Source: an uncultured Leptospiraceae bacterium
Lineage (GTDB): Bacteria; Spirochaetota; Leptospiria; Leptospirales; Leptospiraceae
Reading direction: 5' to 3'
DNA length: 5,514 nucleotides
Assembly: GCA_937924465.1 (NCBI GenBank)
Contig: CALDSP010000311.1
Coordinates: forward strand, 1 to 5,514
Part shown: piece by piece, positions 1 to 5,223 of the stretch
Numbering within the stretch: position 1 is the stretch's first letter
Layout of the letters: each line of letters begins with the position of its first letter
Notes under the pieces: model-generated
The model's database searches: none
Told to the model about the DNA's origin: nothing
Seen by the model: the letters and a program-made list of their open reading frames with translations, nothing else
Made by a program: the position numbers and the translations under genes

Positions 1-432
1 CTCTTCTAAAGTTTTTAAAAGTGCTGTTTCCGCTTCTTGTCCTAGAATGCTTGCATCTGGAAAAATTATAATTCGTAAATTTGAAGTATGTGGTTTATAC
101 AAGAGAACTTTAAAAAGTAACCATCTTACAGTAAACTCGGGAGGATCATCTTCCTCCCCTATTGCAATTGGTTTATCTTCTGGAAAAACAATGTAATCAG
201 GGTGAGAATAATGAAAAAATAATTTACAAGAATCACAGACCCCACAACCTCTTTTTTCAAAACACAAAAGTTTATAAGCTAATCTTTCAGCAAGTGAATA
301 TTTTCCGGTGCCTCTTGGTCCATGAAAAATTAGTAAATGTGGAATACGATTTGGATATAAAGAATAATATTGCGCGTAACGTAATGCAAACTCTTGTCCT
401 TGAATTTCTTCAATGGAAAAATAAGAAGTCAT
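1..432 (-). CDS. holB: DNA polymerase III delta' subunit (clamp loader), N-terminal part, runs off the window
   Basis: Encodes the first 144 residues of a clamp-loader AAA+ protein; the 3' end lies beyond base 1. Delta' belongs to the complex that loads the sliding clamp on DNA during replication. Visible parts: a Walker A-like loop GPRGTGKY (residues 38-45), a zinc module with Cys57, Cys63, Cys66 and Cys69 (C-x5-C-x2-C-x2-C), the SHPDY segment that follows it (76-80), and the family hallmark ALLKTLEE (137-144). Two nucleotide-binding positions are altered: Tyr45 replaces the Walker A Thr/Ser, and Pro125 sits where Walker B has its first Asp. This fits delta', which does not hydrolyse ATP in E. 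coli, better than DnaX. The ATG at 432 is the only start, since a stop lies two codons upstream. It overlaps the previous stop as ATGA, suggesting coupled translation. An AGGA directly abuts the ATG, too close for a good ribosome site. Confidence 0.9.
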   Translation of the reverse strand, partial: MTSYFSIEEIQGQEFALRYAQYYSLYPNRIPHLLIFHGPRGTGKYSLAERLAYKLLCFEKRGCGVCDSCKLFFHYSHPDYIVFPEDKPIAIGEEDDPPEFTVRWLLFKVLLYKPHTSNLRIIIFPDASILGQEAETALLKTLEE

Positions 433-842
433 TCCTGCTTATATTGTTGAATTTTTAATAAGGCTTGTTTTTGAGAATATAAAACATATAACAAAACAAA
501 TAAAAATAATATTAGACCTGAGGCATATACTAAATTTAAATCTTTTAAGCGTGACTTCTCTTCTTCAATAGCTTTTATAGATTCTAAATGAGAAATAAGC
601 AAATAGAATTTTTCTATATTAGGATAATCTTTTCTAGCCTCTACTCGAATTTGGTCTATTAGAACTTTTGTTTCTTCTTTGTTGAGGTTTCGAATTTCTT
701 GAAAAGCCTCATCCAAAGGCATATTTAAAACTTGAGTAGCAGTTAGATTTTTATTATTTTGTGCAATTAGGGAAAGATTAGAAAACAAAAAGAAAAAAAC
801 ATACATTAGCATAAAATCATAAATGAGTTTCTTCATAGCCAA
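429..842 (-). CDS. Small exported membrane protein of unknown function, signal peptide plus C-terminal helix
   Basis: 137 residues from a TTG start, or 135 from the ATG at 836. I do not recognise the family. Residues 4-27 form a signal peptide or signal anchor (two Lys, a long Phe/Leu/Met run, then SLIAQ). Residues 29-103 are charged and probably helical, with ETKVLIDQIRVEARKDY and a Lys/Glu-rich stretch near 93-101. Residues 105-123 form a second membrane helix, followed by a short basic tail. The likely topology is a periplasmic helical domain held by the C-terminal helix. A GGAAAG lies 6 bases before the TTG and 12 before the ATG, so TTG has the better spacing while ATG is the commoner codon. 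The start overlaps the preceding gene by 26 bases and the stop overlaps holB by 4, so it belongs to the sigma-factor transcript. Confidence 0.75.
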   Translation of the reverse strand: MAMKKLIYDFMLMYVFFFLFSNLSLIAQNNKNLTATQVLNMPLDEAFQEIRNLNKEETKVLIDQIRVEARKDYPNIEKFYLLISHLESIKAIEEEKSRLKDLNLVYASGLILFLFVLLYVLYSQKQALLKIQQYKQE

Positions 843-1116
843 GTCTATCTTTCCATTCTTGCATATATGGGTTTTTTAATTGGACAAATAACAACACAGA
901 AATAATAGAAAAAAACAAAAACAAAATACCAAAACTATTTAAAATAATAGGATGAGAAAGAAACAACTCAAATGTCTGAACAGAAACTAAAAGGAGCAAA
1001 GGAGAGACAAACAAGAGTACTAAAAAAAAAACAAGAGAATAAAAGTACTTTAGTGGAAGAATATTTGCAAAAATAATTTTTCGAACTTTCATTTCTGAAA
1101 TATTATTTGTTTTCAT
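817..1116 (-). CDS. Small two-helix membrane protein downstream of the ECF sigma gene
   Basis: 99 residues, no recognised family. Two hydrophobic segments, about 24-46 and 58-80, are joined by a short loop (QTFELFLSHP). The N-terminus is basic (KVRK at 10-13) and the C-terminal tail polar (KNPYMQEWKDRLGYEETHL), so both ends probably face the cytoplasm. The ATG at 1116 overlaps the end of the sigma-factor gene by 14 bases, and the 3' end overlaps the next gene by 26. Such overlaps usually mean coupled translation and matched expression. Its place just after an ECF sigma gene is where an anti-sigma factor often sits, but no zinc-binding HxxxCxxC motif or other anti-sigma signature is present. 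An in-frame ATG at 1092 (codon 9) is a possible later start; neither start has a convincing Shine-Dalgarno sequence. Confidence 0.75.
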   Translation of the reverse strand: MKTNNISEMKVRKIIFANILPLKYFYSLVFFLVLLFVSPLLLLVSVQTFELFLSHPIILNSFGILFLFFSIISVLLFVQLKNPYMQEWKDRLGYEETHL

Positions 1117-1654
1117 GCTCTAACCACTTTTTTAAGAGGCTTTTTCCTCTAAGAATATGACTTTTAATTGTATTGAGTTTTGTATTCAACTTTGCAGAAA
1201 TTTCAGGATAACTCAATCCATCAAAATAATGCATTTGAATAGGAGTTCGATACATTTTTGGTAATCTTTCTAACAAAGAATGAAAAAATTTTTTAAACTC
1301 TTGTTCCAAACTTTCTTTTTCTGGACTTAAGCTCTCCATTTGTGAGAAAGAGTCTAGAAATTCTATAGAGGTATATTGAACCTTTCTTTGATTTCTATAT
1401 TTCATAAAAATGAGATTTTGTGTAATAGAATAAAGCCAACTAGAAAACTTAGACTCTCCTTTAAAGGTAGAAAGTTTTTCATAAACAACCAGAAAGGCTT
1501 CTTGAGCAATATCCTCTGCTTCCTCTGGAGTCTGTGTGTATTTTATAGCTTGCAAAAAAACTTGTTTATAATATTTACGAATGAAGTAATCAAACTCTTT
1601 TTCGTTTCCTGCAAGAATTTTTTGAATTAATTCTTGTTCTTCTGTAAGAGAAAT
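1103..1654 (-). CDS. ECF-type RNA polymerase sigma factor with a probable ATT start
   Basis: About 183 residues with both ECF domains. Region 2 covers about 28-92, with AEDIAQEAFLVVYEKL (46-61), then FKGESKFSSWLYSITQN and the basic KYRNQRK for -10 recognition. Region 4 covers about 124-178, with LPKMYRTPIQMHYFDGLSY and a helix-turn-helix ending NTIKSHILRGKSLL for -35 recognition. Residues 3-33, including EEQELIQKILAGNEKEFDYF, match the normal ECF N-terminus. Yet the frame holds no ATG, GTG or TTG between an in-frame stop at 1820-1822 and a TTG at 1555 (codon 34). That TTG has no Shine-Dalgarno sequence and would remove the N-terminal helix and part of region 2. I therefore place the start at ATT (1652-1654), 8 bases after AAAGG. 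The family call is very secure; the start is inferred. An annotation beginning at 1555 is the conventional alternative. The 3' end overlaps the next gene by 14 bases. Confidence 0.9.
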   Translation of the reverse strand: MSLTEEQELIQKILAGNEKEFDYFIRKYYKQVFLQAIKYTQTPEEAEDIAQEAFLVVYEKLSTFKGESKFSSWLYSITQNLIFMKYRNQRKVQYTSIEFLDSFSQMESLSPEKESLEQEFKKFFHSLLERLPKMYRTPIQMHYFDGLSYPEISAKLNTKLNTIKSHILRGKSLLKKWLEHENK

Positions 1655-1667
1655 ATGGTTTACCTTT
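1652..1667 (-). promoter_or_regulatory. Ribosome binding site and non-canonical ATT start of the sigma gene
   Basis: On the minus strand AAAGG (1667-1663) is followed by the TAA stop of the upstream membrane-protein gene (1662-1660), five more bases, and ATT (1654-1652). The spacing of 8 bases is ideal, and the Shine-Dalgarno sequence lies in the last sense codons of the upstream gene. Translation would thus be coupled: ribosomes ending on one gene sit on the start site of the next. ATT starts are known in bacteria mainly for infC, where discrimination by IF3 keeps expression low. Here the same effect would hold the sigma factor at a low level. Confidence 0.55.
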
Positions 1668-2064
1668 GATACTTGTAAAAGGTCAACAAACTCAAACCAA
1701 CTGCTAATGGAACTAACCCTCCTAAAATGGCTAAGGATTTCCCTAACACCATAATAAATACTAAGGATAAAACTCCTCCCGTAAATGTCAACAAGAGTCC
1801 TAAAAAAAAAGAATATGCCCTAAGGTCAAATTGAACCTGTTTGTATAAACCACTTCGAATGAGTTCTAACCTTTGTCTATACCACCAATAAAAAATAAAA
1901 AACAAAAGCGTACTACCAAACACAATTCCAAAAATAGGAACCATGTAAAGTATAGAATTAACCTGACTTTCTGCTTGGGAAACATGGCATTCTGCAAGTT
2001 GCTGTGTAAGTTTTTCTAACTGTTCTGAAATTTTAATAAGGAGTTCTTTAGTCTCTAAATCCAT
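1660..2064 (-). CDS. Three-helix inner-membrane protein, DUF6249-like, next to the sigma factor
   Basis: 134 residues. The N-terminus (1-35) is polar and helical with Leu spacing of a short coiled coil (LLIKISEQLEKLTQQLAE), followed by three membrane segments at about 38-61, 84-107 and 110-130. Between the first and second is a basic loop, YRQRLELIRSGLYKQ (62-76). The pattern of one helix, an RxRxELIxxG loop and a pair of helices resembles the DUF6249 type of membrane protein, which I recall beside sigma-factor genes in other phyla; this is a resemblance, not a proven membership. The ATG at 2064 is one base after the previous stop, with AGGA four bases upstream. The stop lies inside the likely ribosome site of the sigma gene, tying the two together. 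A role in sequestering or sensing for the sigma factor is plausible but unproven. Confidence 0.75.
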   Translation of the reverse strand: MDLETKELLIKISEQLEKLTQQLAECHVSQAESQVNSILYMVPIFGIVFGSTLLFFIFYWWYRQRLELIRSGLYKQVQFDLRAYSFFLGLLLTFTGGVLSLVFIMVLGKSLAILGGLVPLAVGLSLLTFYKYQR

Positions 2065-2065
2065 C

Positions 2066-3253
2066 CTATCCTAAATTATTTGAGATGAGTTGAGTTGCAT
2101 AAGCCGCCAATAAACTAATTCCTTCTGGTTTATCACAACTAAAAATACGAACCCCAACATTCCAATTTCCATTTGGATCTTTGGGTTTCTTTACATTTTT
2201 TACACTACTATAAAACAAATAATTCTTTTTATTGATAGAAATCGTAAAAGCTAGTTTACAACCCCTATCTAAAAAACTATAATCTTTATCTTCTCCACCG
2301 GTTAAACTAAGTCCAAGTCCACGACCATCTTGGCTTATATCAATCGCATCTTCTTTTTGTGCAAATAATTTCCATTCTTTTACATAAGCCAATTCCAATT
2401 CAAAAGTAAAATCCTCACAACGAGACTCAATAAAATTAATGAGAGGCCCAATTCCATTAGCAGATTCAATTTCTTTGGTTAGAATTTCATTTCCTAGATT
2501 TGGAAGGCTACTATAAAGCTCAACGTAGCCTAAAAGCACATTGCCATTTCCAAAAAAAGGTACAATTAAAATGCTTTTTACATTTTCAAGTAAATGAGCT
2601 TGTACCATAGAATCAATAAATTGAGGTTTAAATTTTAGATTAGGATTGAAAAATCCTCTTTCTGTATAAAACTGCTTTTTGTAAGCATCTCTCATGAAAT
2701 ACGCTGCTTTCGCATCGGCAAGGGCATTTAAAAGTGGAGTATCTGCTGAATAATAAAAACCTACTTGAGCTTTGGTAATGAAATAACCATATTGATTCAG
2801 CGAAGTTTCCAACATAATTTGAAATTGCTGAATAGTCTGTGTTATAATAGAAGTTTTTCCATAAATAGATAAAACAGAAGTTAAATCAATTTGTGGTGAG
2901 TAATGTAAATTATAAAGTTTAATATTTTTGATAGTGGCTCGCGCCGCAGAACGTTCTAAAGGTTCTATAATTACTTCCAAAACAGTGTATAAATCATTCC
3001 TGTAGGGGTTTTCTTGTTTGAGACGTATTTCAACTTTGTTCTCTCGCATAATAGACATTAAAGTTTGAGGCTTGCCAATCTCCCCTTCCACTGCGGCAAG
3101 AATGATATTTGTAGAACTATTTAAATCTTTCTCTGCAAGAACCTTATTGATGATATATTTCTTATCTTCAGTGATAGAGTTAATTTGCTTTCCAACTAAC
3201 TTGTTCAGAATGCTGGTCAAAGTTTTTTGGTCAGTTAAAATATATTTTTTCAT
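2066..3253 (-). CDS. DUF1577-family protein with C-terminal PilZ-like domain
   Basis: 395 residues, soluble, no signal peptide. Recognised as the Leptospira-type DUF1577 family from its start (MKKYILTDQKTLTSILNKL) and overall plan. Residues 1-120 form an N-terminal domain ending in RSAAR (101-105), an RxxxR pattern like that before PilZ barrels. Residues about 125-280 are a mixed alpha/beta region (SILIVPFFGNGNVLLGYVEL at 227-246 looks GAF-like). Residues about 285-395 look like a PilZ barrel: DISQDG (305-310) fits the D/NxSxxG motif, then a strand pattern leading to NVGVRIF (365-371). PilZ domains bind cyclic di-GMP, so a second-messenger sensor or effector is likely. The usual RxxxR directly before DxSxxG is missing, so binding is uncertain. 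The ATG has AGGA six bases upstream. It lies one base before the membrane-protein gene and 39 bases after a small reading frame. Confidence 0.85.
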   Translation of the reverse strand: MKKYILTDQKTLTSILNKLVGKQINSITEDKKYIINKVLAEKDLNSSTNIILAAVEGEIGKPQTLMSIMRENKVEIRLKQENPYRNDLYTVLEVIIEPLERSAARATIKNIKLYNLHYSPQIDLTSVLSIYGKTSIITQTIQQFQIMLETSLNQYGYFITKAQVGFYYSADTPLLNALADAKAAYFMRDAYKKQFYTERGFFNPNLKFKPQFIDSMVQAHLLENVKSILIVPFFGNGNVLLGYVELYSSLPNLGNEILTKEIESANGIGPLINFIESRCEDFTFELELAYVKEWKLFAQKEDAIDISQDGRGLGLSLTGGEDKDYSFLDRGCKLAFTISINKKNYLFYSSVKNVKKPKDPNGNWNVGVRIFSCDKPEGISLLAAYATQLISNNLG

Positions 3254-3283
3254 GAAATTTCCTAGTTTTCCTAGATTATTATA
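3254..3283 (-). promoter_or_regulatory. Possible internal promoter -10 box and duplicated ribosome site before the DUF1577 gene
   Basis: TATAAT, a perfect -10 hexamer, lies at 3283-3278 on the minus strand. It is followed by two near-copies of CTAGGAAAW, at 3274-3266 and 3265-3257; the second supplies the AGGA six bases before the ATG at 3253. No good -35 box is seen 16-18 bases upstream. In DNA this AT-rich a lone TATAAT is weak evidence, so this is a candidate only. If real, the DUF1577 gene and the sigma operon could be expressed apart from the SUFU gene. Confidence 0.3.
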
Positions 3284-3292
3284 GGTAAAAAC

Positions 3293-3412
3293 TCATAAAA
3301 CCTTTGCTAATTTTTCAAAATTAAAAACACGTTTTGTGAACAAAACCAAAAGTTCTCTTTTAGTTCCCTTTGCATTCAAATTCAAAAGAAAAATTTTCGA
3401 ACTTTTAAACAT
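3293..3412 (-). CDS. Small basic 39-residue open reading frame between the SUFU and DUF1577 genes
   Basis: ATG at 3412, TGA at 3295-3293, encoding 39 residues. I recognise no family. The peptide is strongly basic: nine Lys/Arg (3, 6, 15, 18, 19, 27, 28, 34, 37) against two Glu. Hydrophobic residues recur between them (IFLLNL, ELLVLF, VFNFEKLAKVL), as in an amphipathic helix that might bind membrane, nucleic acid or an acidic partner. Support for translation is an AAGGAG ribosome site at 3422-3417, the strongest in the window, four bases before the ATG and in the right place after the SUFU stop at 3426. It fills most of an otherwise empty 172-base gap and runs in the same direction as its neighbours. 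It could still be a chance frame or a remnant of a longer gene. Confidence 0.5.
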   Translation of the reverse strand: MFKSSKIFLLNLNAKGTKRELLVLFTKRVFNFEKLAKVL

Positions 3413-3422
3413 AGATCTCCTT
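3413..3422 (-). promoter_or_regulatory. Strong Shine-Dalgarno sequence AAGGAG before the 39-codon frame
   Basis: AAGGAG at 3422-3417 on the minus strand is followed by ATCT and an ATG at 3412. It lies just after the SUFU gene stop (3428-3426) and has no other start codon to serve nearby; the next annotated start is more than 150 bases away. This is the main reason for calling the small frame. Confidence 0.55.
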
Positions 3423-3425
3423 GTT

Positions 3426-4541
3426 TTATACAAATGGATCCCGAATAGAACTATGAATCCATCCTTGATTTTTATCTTTTAATATCTCAATGAATTTTTT
3501 TGAACCCACTGTTTTGAAGTAATACATTTCCTCTTCTGTAATAGGAATGCAAGTCAAAAATCGAATAGGATACCCATTTTCTGAATTTAAAGTATCTCGC
3601 AGAGGATAAGTTTGAGTTCCATCTAAACTACTAGTTAAAAATAAATAAGAAAAAGGCAGAAGTCCATCTCTATCTTTTCGCGGCATGGAAATAATATGTG
3701 CTTCACCAAACCATTTATGCATCATCCATGGATATTTGATAATCTCTCCTAAAAGATGTGGAACCCAAATTTCAGTAGCTTCTACAGAGTCCAAAATATT
3801 TAAAGCAAAAACTAATTCTATTCTAGAATAAGCTAAATAATCTTTGTAATAAAACTCAACCCCCGGCATATTTTGAGCACTCATCCCAATAGTTGAATAA
3901 ACTACTACATTATCGTAAAAACTAGGTTGAAATTGTGCAATCCCTAGCTTAGGAAATTTTCCTCCATCAGCAGACCAATATTTTGTGTGTTTTCCTAACC
4001 TTTCCTCTAAATAAGCTAATCTCCTTTCTTGGATAGATTTCCAACTATTTGGCTGAGATCGAAACTTCCAAAATTCCCTAGATTTTTGAATTCTCTCTGC
4101 AAGAATTCCATTCTGTCCATCTCCCAAAGGAGAGGCGGTGAGAGCTTCTTTTTTACAATATTTGGAATATCCATGCACATTTTCCATGCCCGACCAAGGG
4201 GGCAAAAAAGCAATCAGTTCTTCCTTTTGAAAAAGTGCCACTCCATCTCCCTCTTCTGTCCAAAGAAAATGAATTTCGTCCACAGAAAGAGGATTTAGAT
4301 CTGGTTGTTCTACTTCATCCATGCAAAGCATAGGAGCATTTCCATTTCTTAACTTATCTTTCTCTAACTGCAATGGAGCAACTTGTGTATTTTTCACCCA
4401 AAGAGCTTTCATGGGATACTCGGGATTATGATGAGATTGAAGATATAAGTAAATCGTACGACCATCTGCCTCTAAAAAAGCACTCATACTTTCATACGGA
4501 TTGGCTTCTTGGTATAAAATTTTAGGTTCAAAAAAATCCAT
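3426..4541 (-). CDS. Suppressor-of-fused (SUFU) domain protein with conserved N-terminal extension
   Basis: 371 residues, soluble, no signal peptide. The C-terminal half (about 175-371) is a bacterial SUFU domain: LGKHTKYWSADGGKFPKL (182-199), VVVYSTIGMSAQNMPGVEF (212-230), SRIELVFAL (239-247), and the late FLTCIPITEEEMYYFKTVGSKKFIEIL region (328-354). The N-terminal part carries ALWVKNTQVAP (46-56), the acidic FLWTEEGDGVALF (92-104) and FLPPWSGMENVHGYSKYC (112-129). As I recall, these motifs go with SUFU in a recurrent full-length bacterial architecture, so this is not a new fusion. Bacterial SUFU proteins are often proposed as immunity proteins of polymorphic toxins, but no toxin gene is visible here, so the role is open. 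The start ATG overlaps the previous stop by one base (TAATG), implying coupling to the 81-residue gene upstream. Confidence 0.88.
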   Translation of the reverse strand: MDFFEPKILYQEANPYESMSAFLEADGRTIYLYLQSHHNPEYPMKALWVKNTQVAPLQLEKDKLRNGNAPMLCMDEVEQPDLNPLSVDEIHFLWTEEGDGVALFQKEELIAFLPPWSGMENVHGYSKYCKKEALTASPLGDGQNGILAERIQKSREFWKFRSQPNSWKSIQERRLAYLEERLGKHTKYWSADGGKFPKLGIAQFQPSFYDNVVVYSTIGMSAQNMPGVEFYYKDYLAYSRIELVFALNILDSVEATEIWVPHLLGEIIKYPWMMHKWFGEAHIISMPRKDRDGLLPFSYLFLTSSLDGTQTYPLRDTLNSENGYPIRFLTCIPITEEEMYYFKTVGSKKFIEILKDKNQGWIHSSIRDPFV

Positions 4542-4786
4542 TAAAAAATAACTCTAGGAACAATTCTTTTTTTATATTCTTCAAGAAGATGTTTTATATT
4601 TTCTTCCATATTTTCTTCCAGCAAAATGTCGGGATAGTACCCACTTGCGTTTAATAGTCCAATGAGTGAATTTTCTTTCCAAGTCTTGTAAGTGCGAATG
4701 GTATCTAGCACCTCTTGAGGAATTGGTTTGTTTTGTTTTTTACAATCAATGAATGTTTGAACAGCAGTTTCTGGAGTCATAGTCAT
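4541..4786 (-). CDS. Small soluble protein of unknown function, coupled to the SUFU gene
   Basis: 81 residues, not recognised. It is predicted mostly helical: an N-terminal part with ETAVQTFIDCKKQNKPIPQEVLDTI (5-29), a middle with GLLNASGYYPDILLEE (43-58), and a Lys/Glu-rich C-terminal helix ending in RIVPRVIF. There is no signal peptide or membrane segment and one Cys (15). The stop TAA shares one base with the ATG of the SUFU gene, so the two are probably made together and the product may act with the SUFU protein. A second ATG at 4780 (codon 3) is an equally good start; the AGAGA before it is a weak ribosome site for either. The start follows a 73-base gap after the Hpt gene. Confidence 0.7.
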   Translation of the reverse strand: MTMTPETAVQTFIDCKKQNKPIPQEVLDTIRTYKTWKENSLIGLLNASGYYPDILLEENMEENIKHLLEEYKKRIVPRVIF

Positions 4787-4801
4787 TCTCTTTTTAATTT
4801 T

Positions 4802-4824
4802 AAACTTATAATTTTTACAAGTTT
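4802..4824. repeat. AT-rich inverted repeat between the Hpt gene and the 81-residue gene
   Basis: AAACTTATAA and TTACAAGTTT are inverted copies (nine of ten positions) around a TTT loop. Read on the minus strand the odd pair is a G-U wobble, giving a full 10-bp stem, but no T-run follows. Read on the plus strand there is one A-C mismatch, and TTTTT (4825-4829) follows as in a terminator. With only two or three G/C pairs the hairpin is weak. It might mark a transcript boundary between the Hpt gene and the SUFU cluster, or limit antisense transcription. The rest of the 73-base gap shows nothing clear. Confidence 0.3.
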
Positions 4825-4859
4825 TTTTTCTAATTTATAAAATAGAAATACAAATTGTT

Positions 4860-5165
4860 TCAGTCTCTATACTGAATGTCTAAATTTGCTAAATAGTTTT
4901 CTATATCCTGTACAAGTTTTGAAATTTCCTGAAATGATTTAGATTTTACAGCCTTTTCAATTTCAATTCCTATTTCACTAATTTTTGTAAAACCATAAGC
5001 TGAACCATGTCCTTTCATTTTATGACCTTCTCTACGAATTTCATCCCATTTTTGCTCAATAACTAAATTTTTTATAAGATTCAAAGCCTCGCTCATACTT
5101 TGCATATATTCTGGAATTAGCTCTCTCAATTCTGAGGAAATGTAAACAGTGTTTTTGGGCGTCAT
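4860..5165 (-). CDS. Stand-alone histidine phosphotransfer (Hpt) protein
   Basis: 101 residues, a single Hpt domain filling the whole protein. The signature is GHKMKGHGSAYGF (47-59), in which His48 is the expected phosphorylated residue, followed by Lys51-Gly52. Flanking helices fit the four-helix bundle: SSELRELIPEYMQSMSEALNLIKNLV (10-35), WDEIRREGH (40-48), TKISEIGIEIEKAVKS (60-75) and FQEISKLVQDIENYLANL (78-95). It would carry phosphate between a hybrid histidine kinase and a response regulator in the cytoplasm. Neither partner is in the window, so its pathway is unknown. The ATG at 5165 is the natural start. A possible AAGGA lies 13 bases upstream, too far to be ideal, and TATAAA lies 7 bases upstream, so a leaderless transcript is conceivable. 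It diverges from the secreted-protein gene. Confidence 0.88.
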   Translation of the reverse strand: MTPKNTVYISSELRELIPEYMQSMSEALNLIKNLVIEQKWDEIRREGHKMKGHGSAYGFTKISEIGIEIEKAVKSKSFQEISKLVQDIENYLANLDIQYRD

Positions 5166-5172
5166 GTTTCAA

Positions 5173-5219
5173 TTTATATCCTTTTTTGTAAAAATTAGAA
5201 CTTATTTTTCCGATAATAT
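5173..5219. promoter_or_regulatory. Divergent promoter region between the Hpt gene and the secreted-protein gene
   Basis: The two ATGs are separated by 58 bases, which must hold promoters for both directions. On the minus strand TATAAA (5178-5173) lies 7 bases before the Hpt ATG. On the plus strand GATAAT (5212-5217) lies 6 bases before the ATG at 5224. Both would put transcription starts at or next to the start codons. No convincing -35 boxes are visible on either side, and the region is AT-rich, so the exact boxes are tentative. Confidence 0.35.
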
Positions 5220-5223
5220 CTAT

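Noticed and set aside
162..458. Open frame of 98 codons on the plus strand
   Set aside because: It lies opposite the well-supported delta' gene, has a low-complexity composition and matches no family.
1103..1555. Sigma factor starting at the TTG at 1555
   Set aside because: This start has no Shine-Dalgarno sequence and would remove 33 residues that match the ECF family.
1376..1630. Open frame of 84 codons on the plus strand
   Set aside because: It is antisense to the conserved region 2 of the sigma factor and looks like a shadow of it.
3072..3284. Open frame of 70 codons on the plus strand
   Set aside because: It is antisense to the N-terminus of the DUF1577 protein and has no ribosome site or family likeness.
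4016..4298. Open frames on both strands inside the SUFU gene
   Set aside because: The SUFU reading frame here carries conserved motifs (PPWSG, GYSKYC), so the other frames are shadows.
3293..4786. Toxin-antitoxin or toxin-immunity operon made of the 81-residue gene, SUFU gene and 39-codon frame
   Set aside because: No toxin domain, nuclease motif or antitoxin DNA-binding motif is visible in any of the three.
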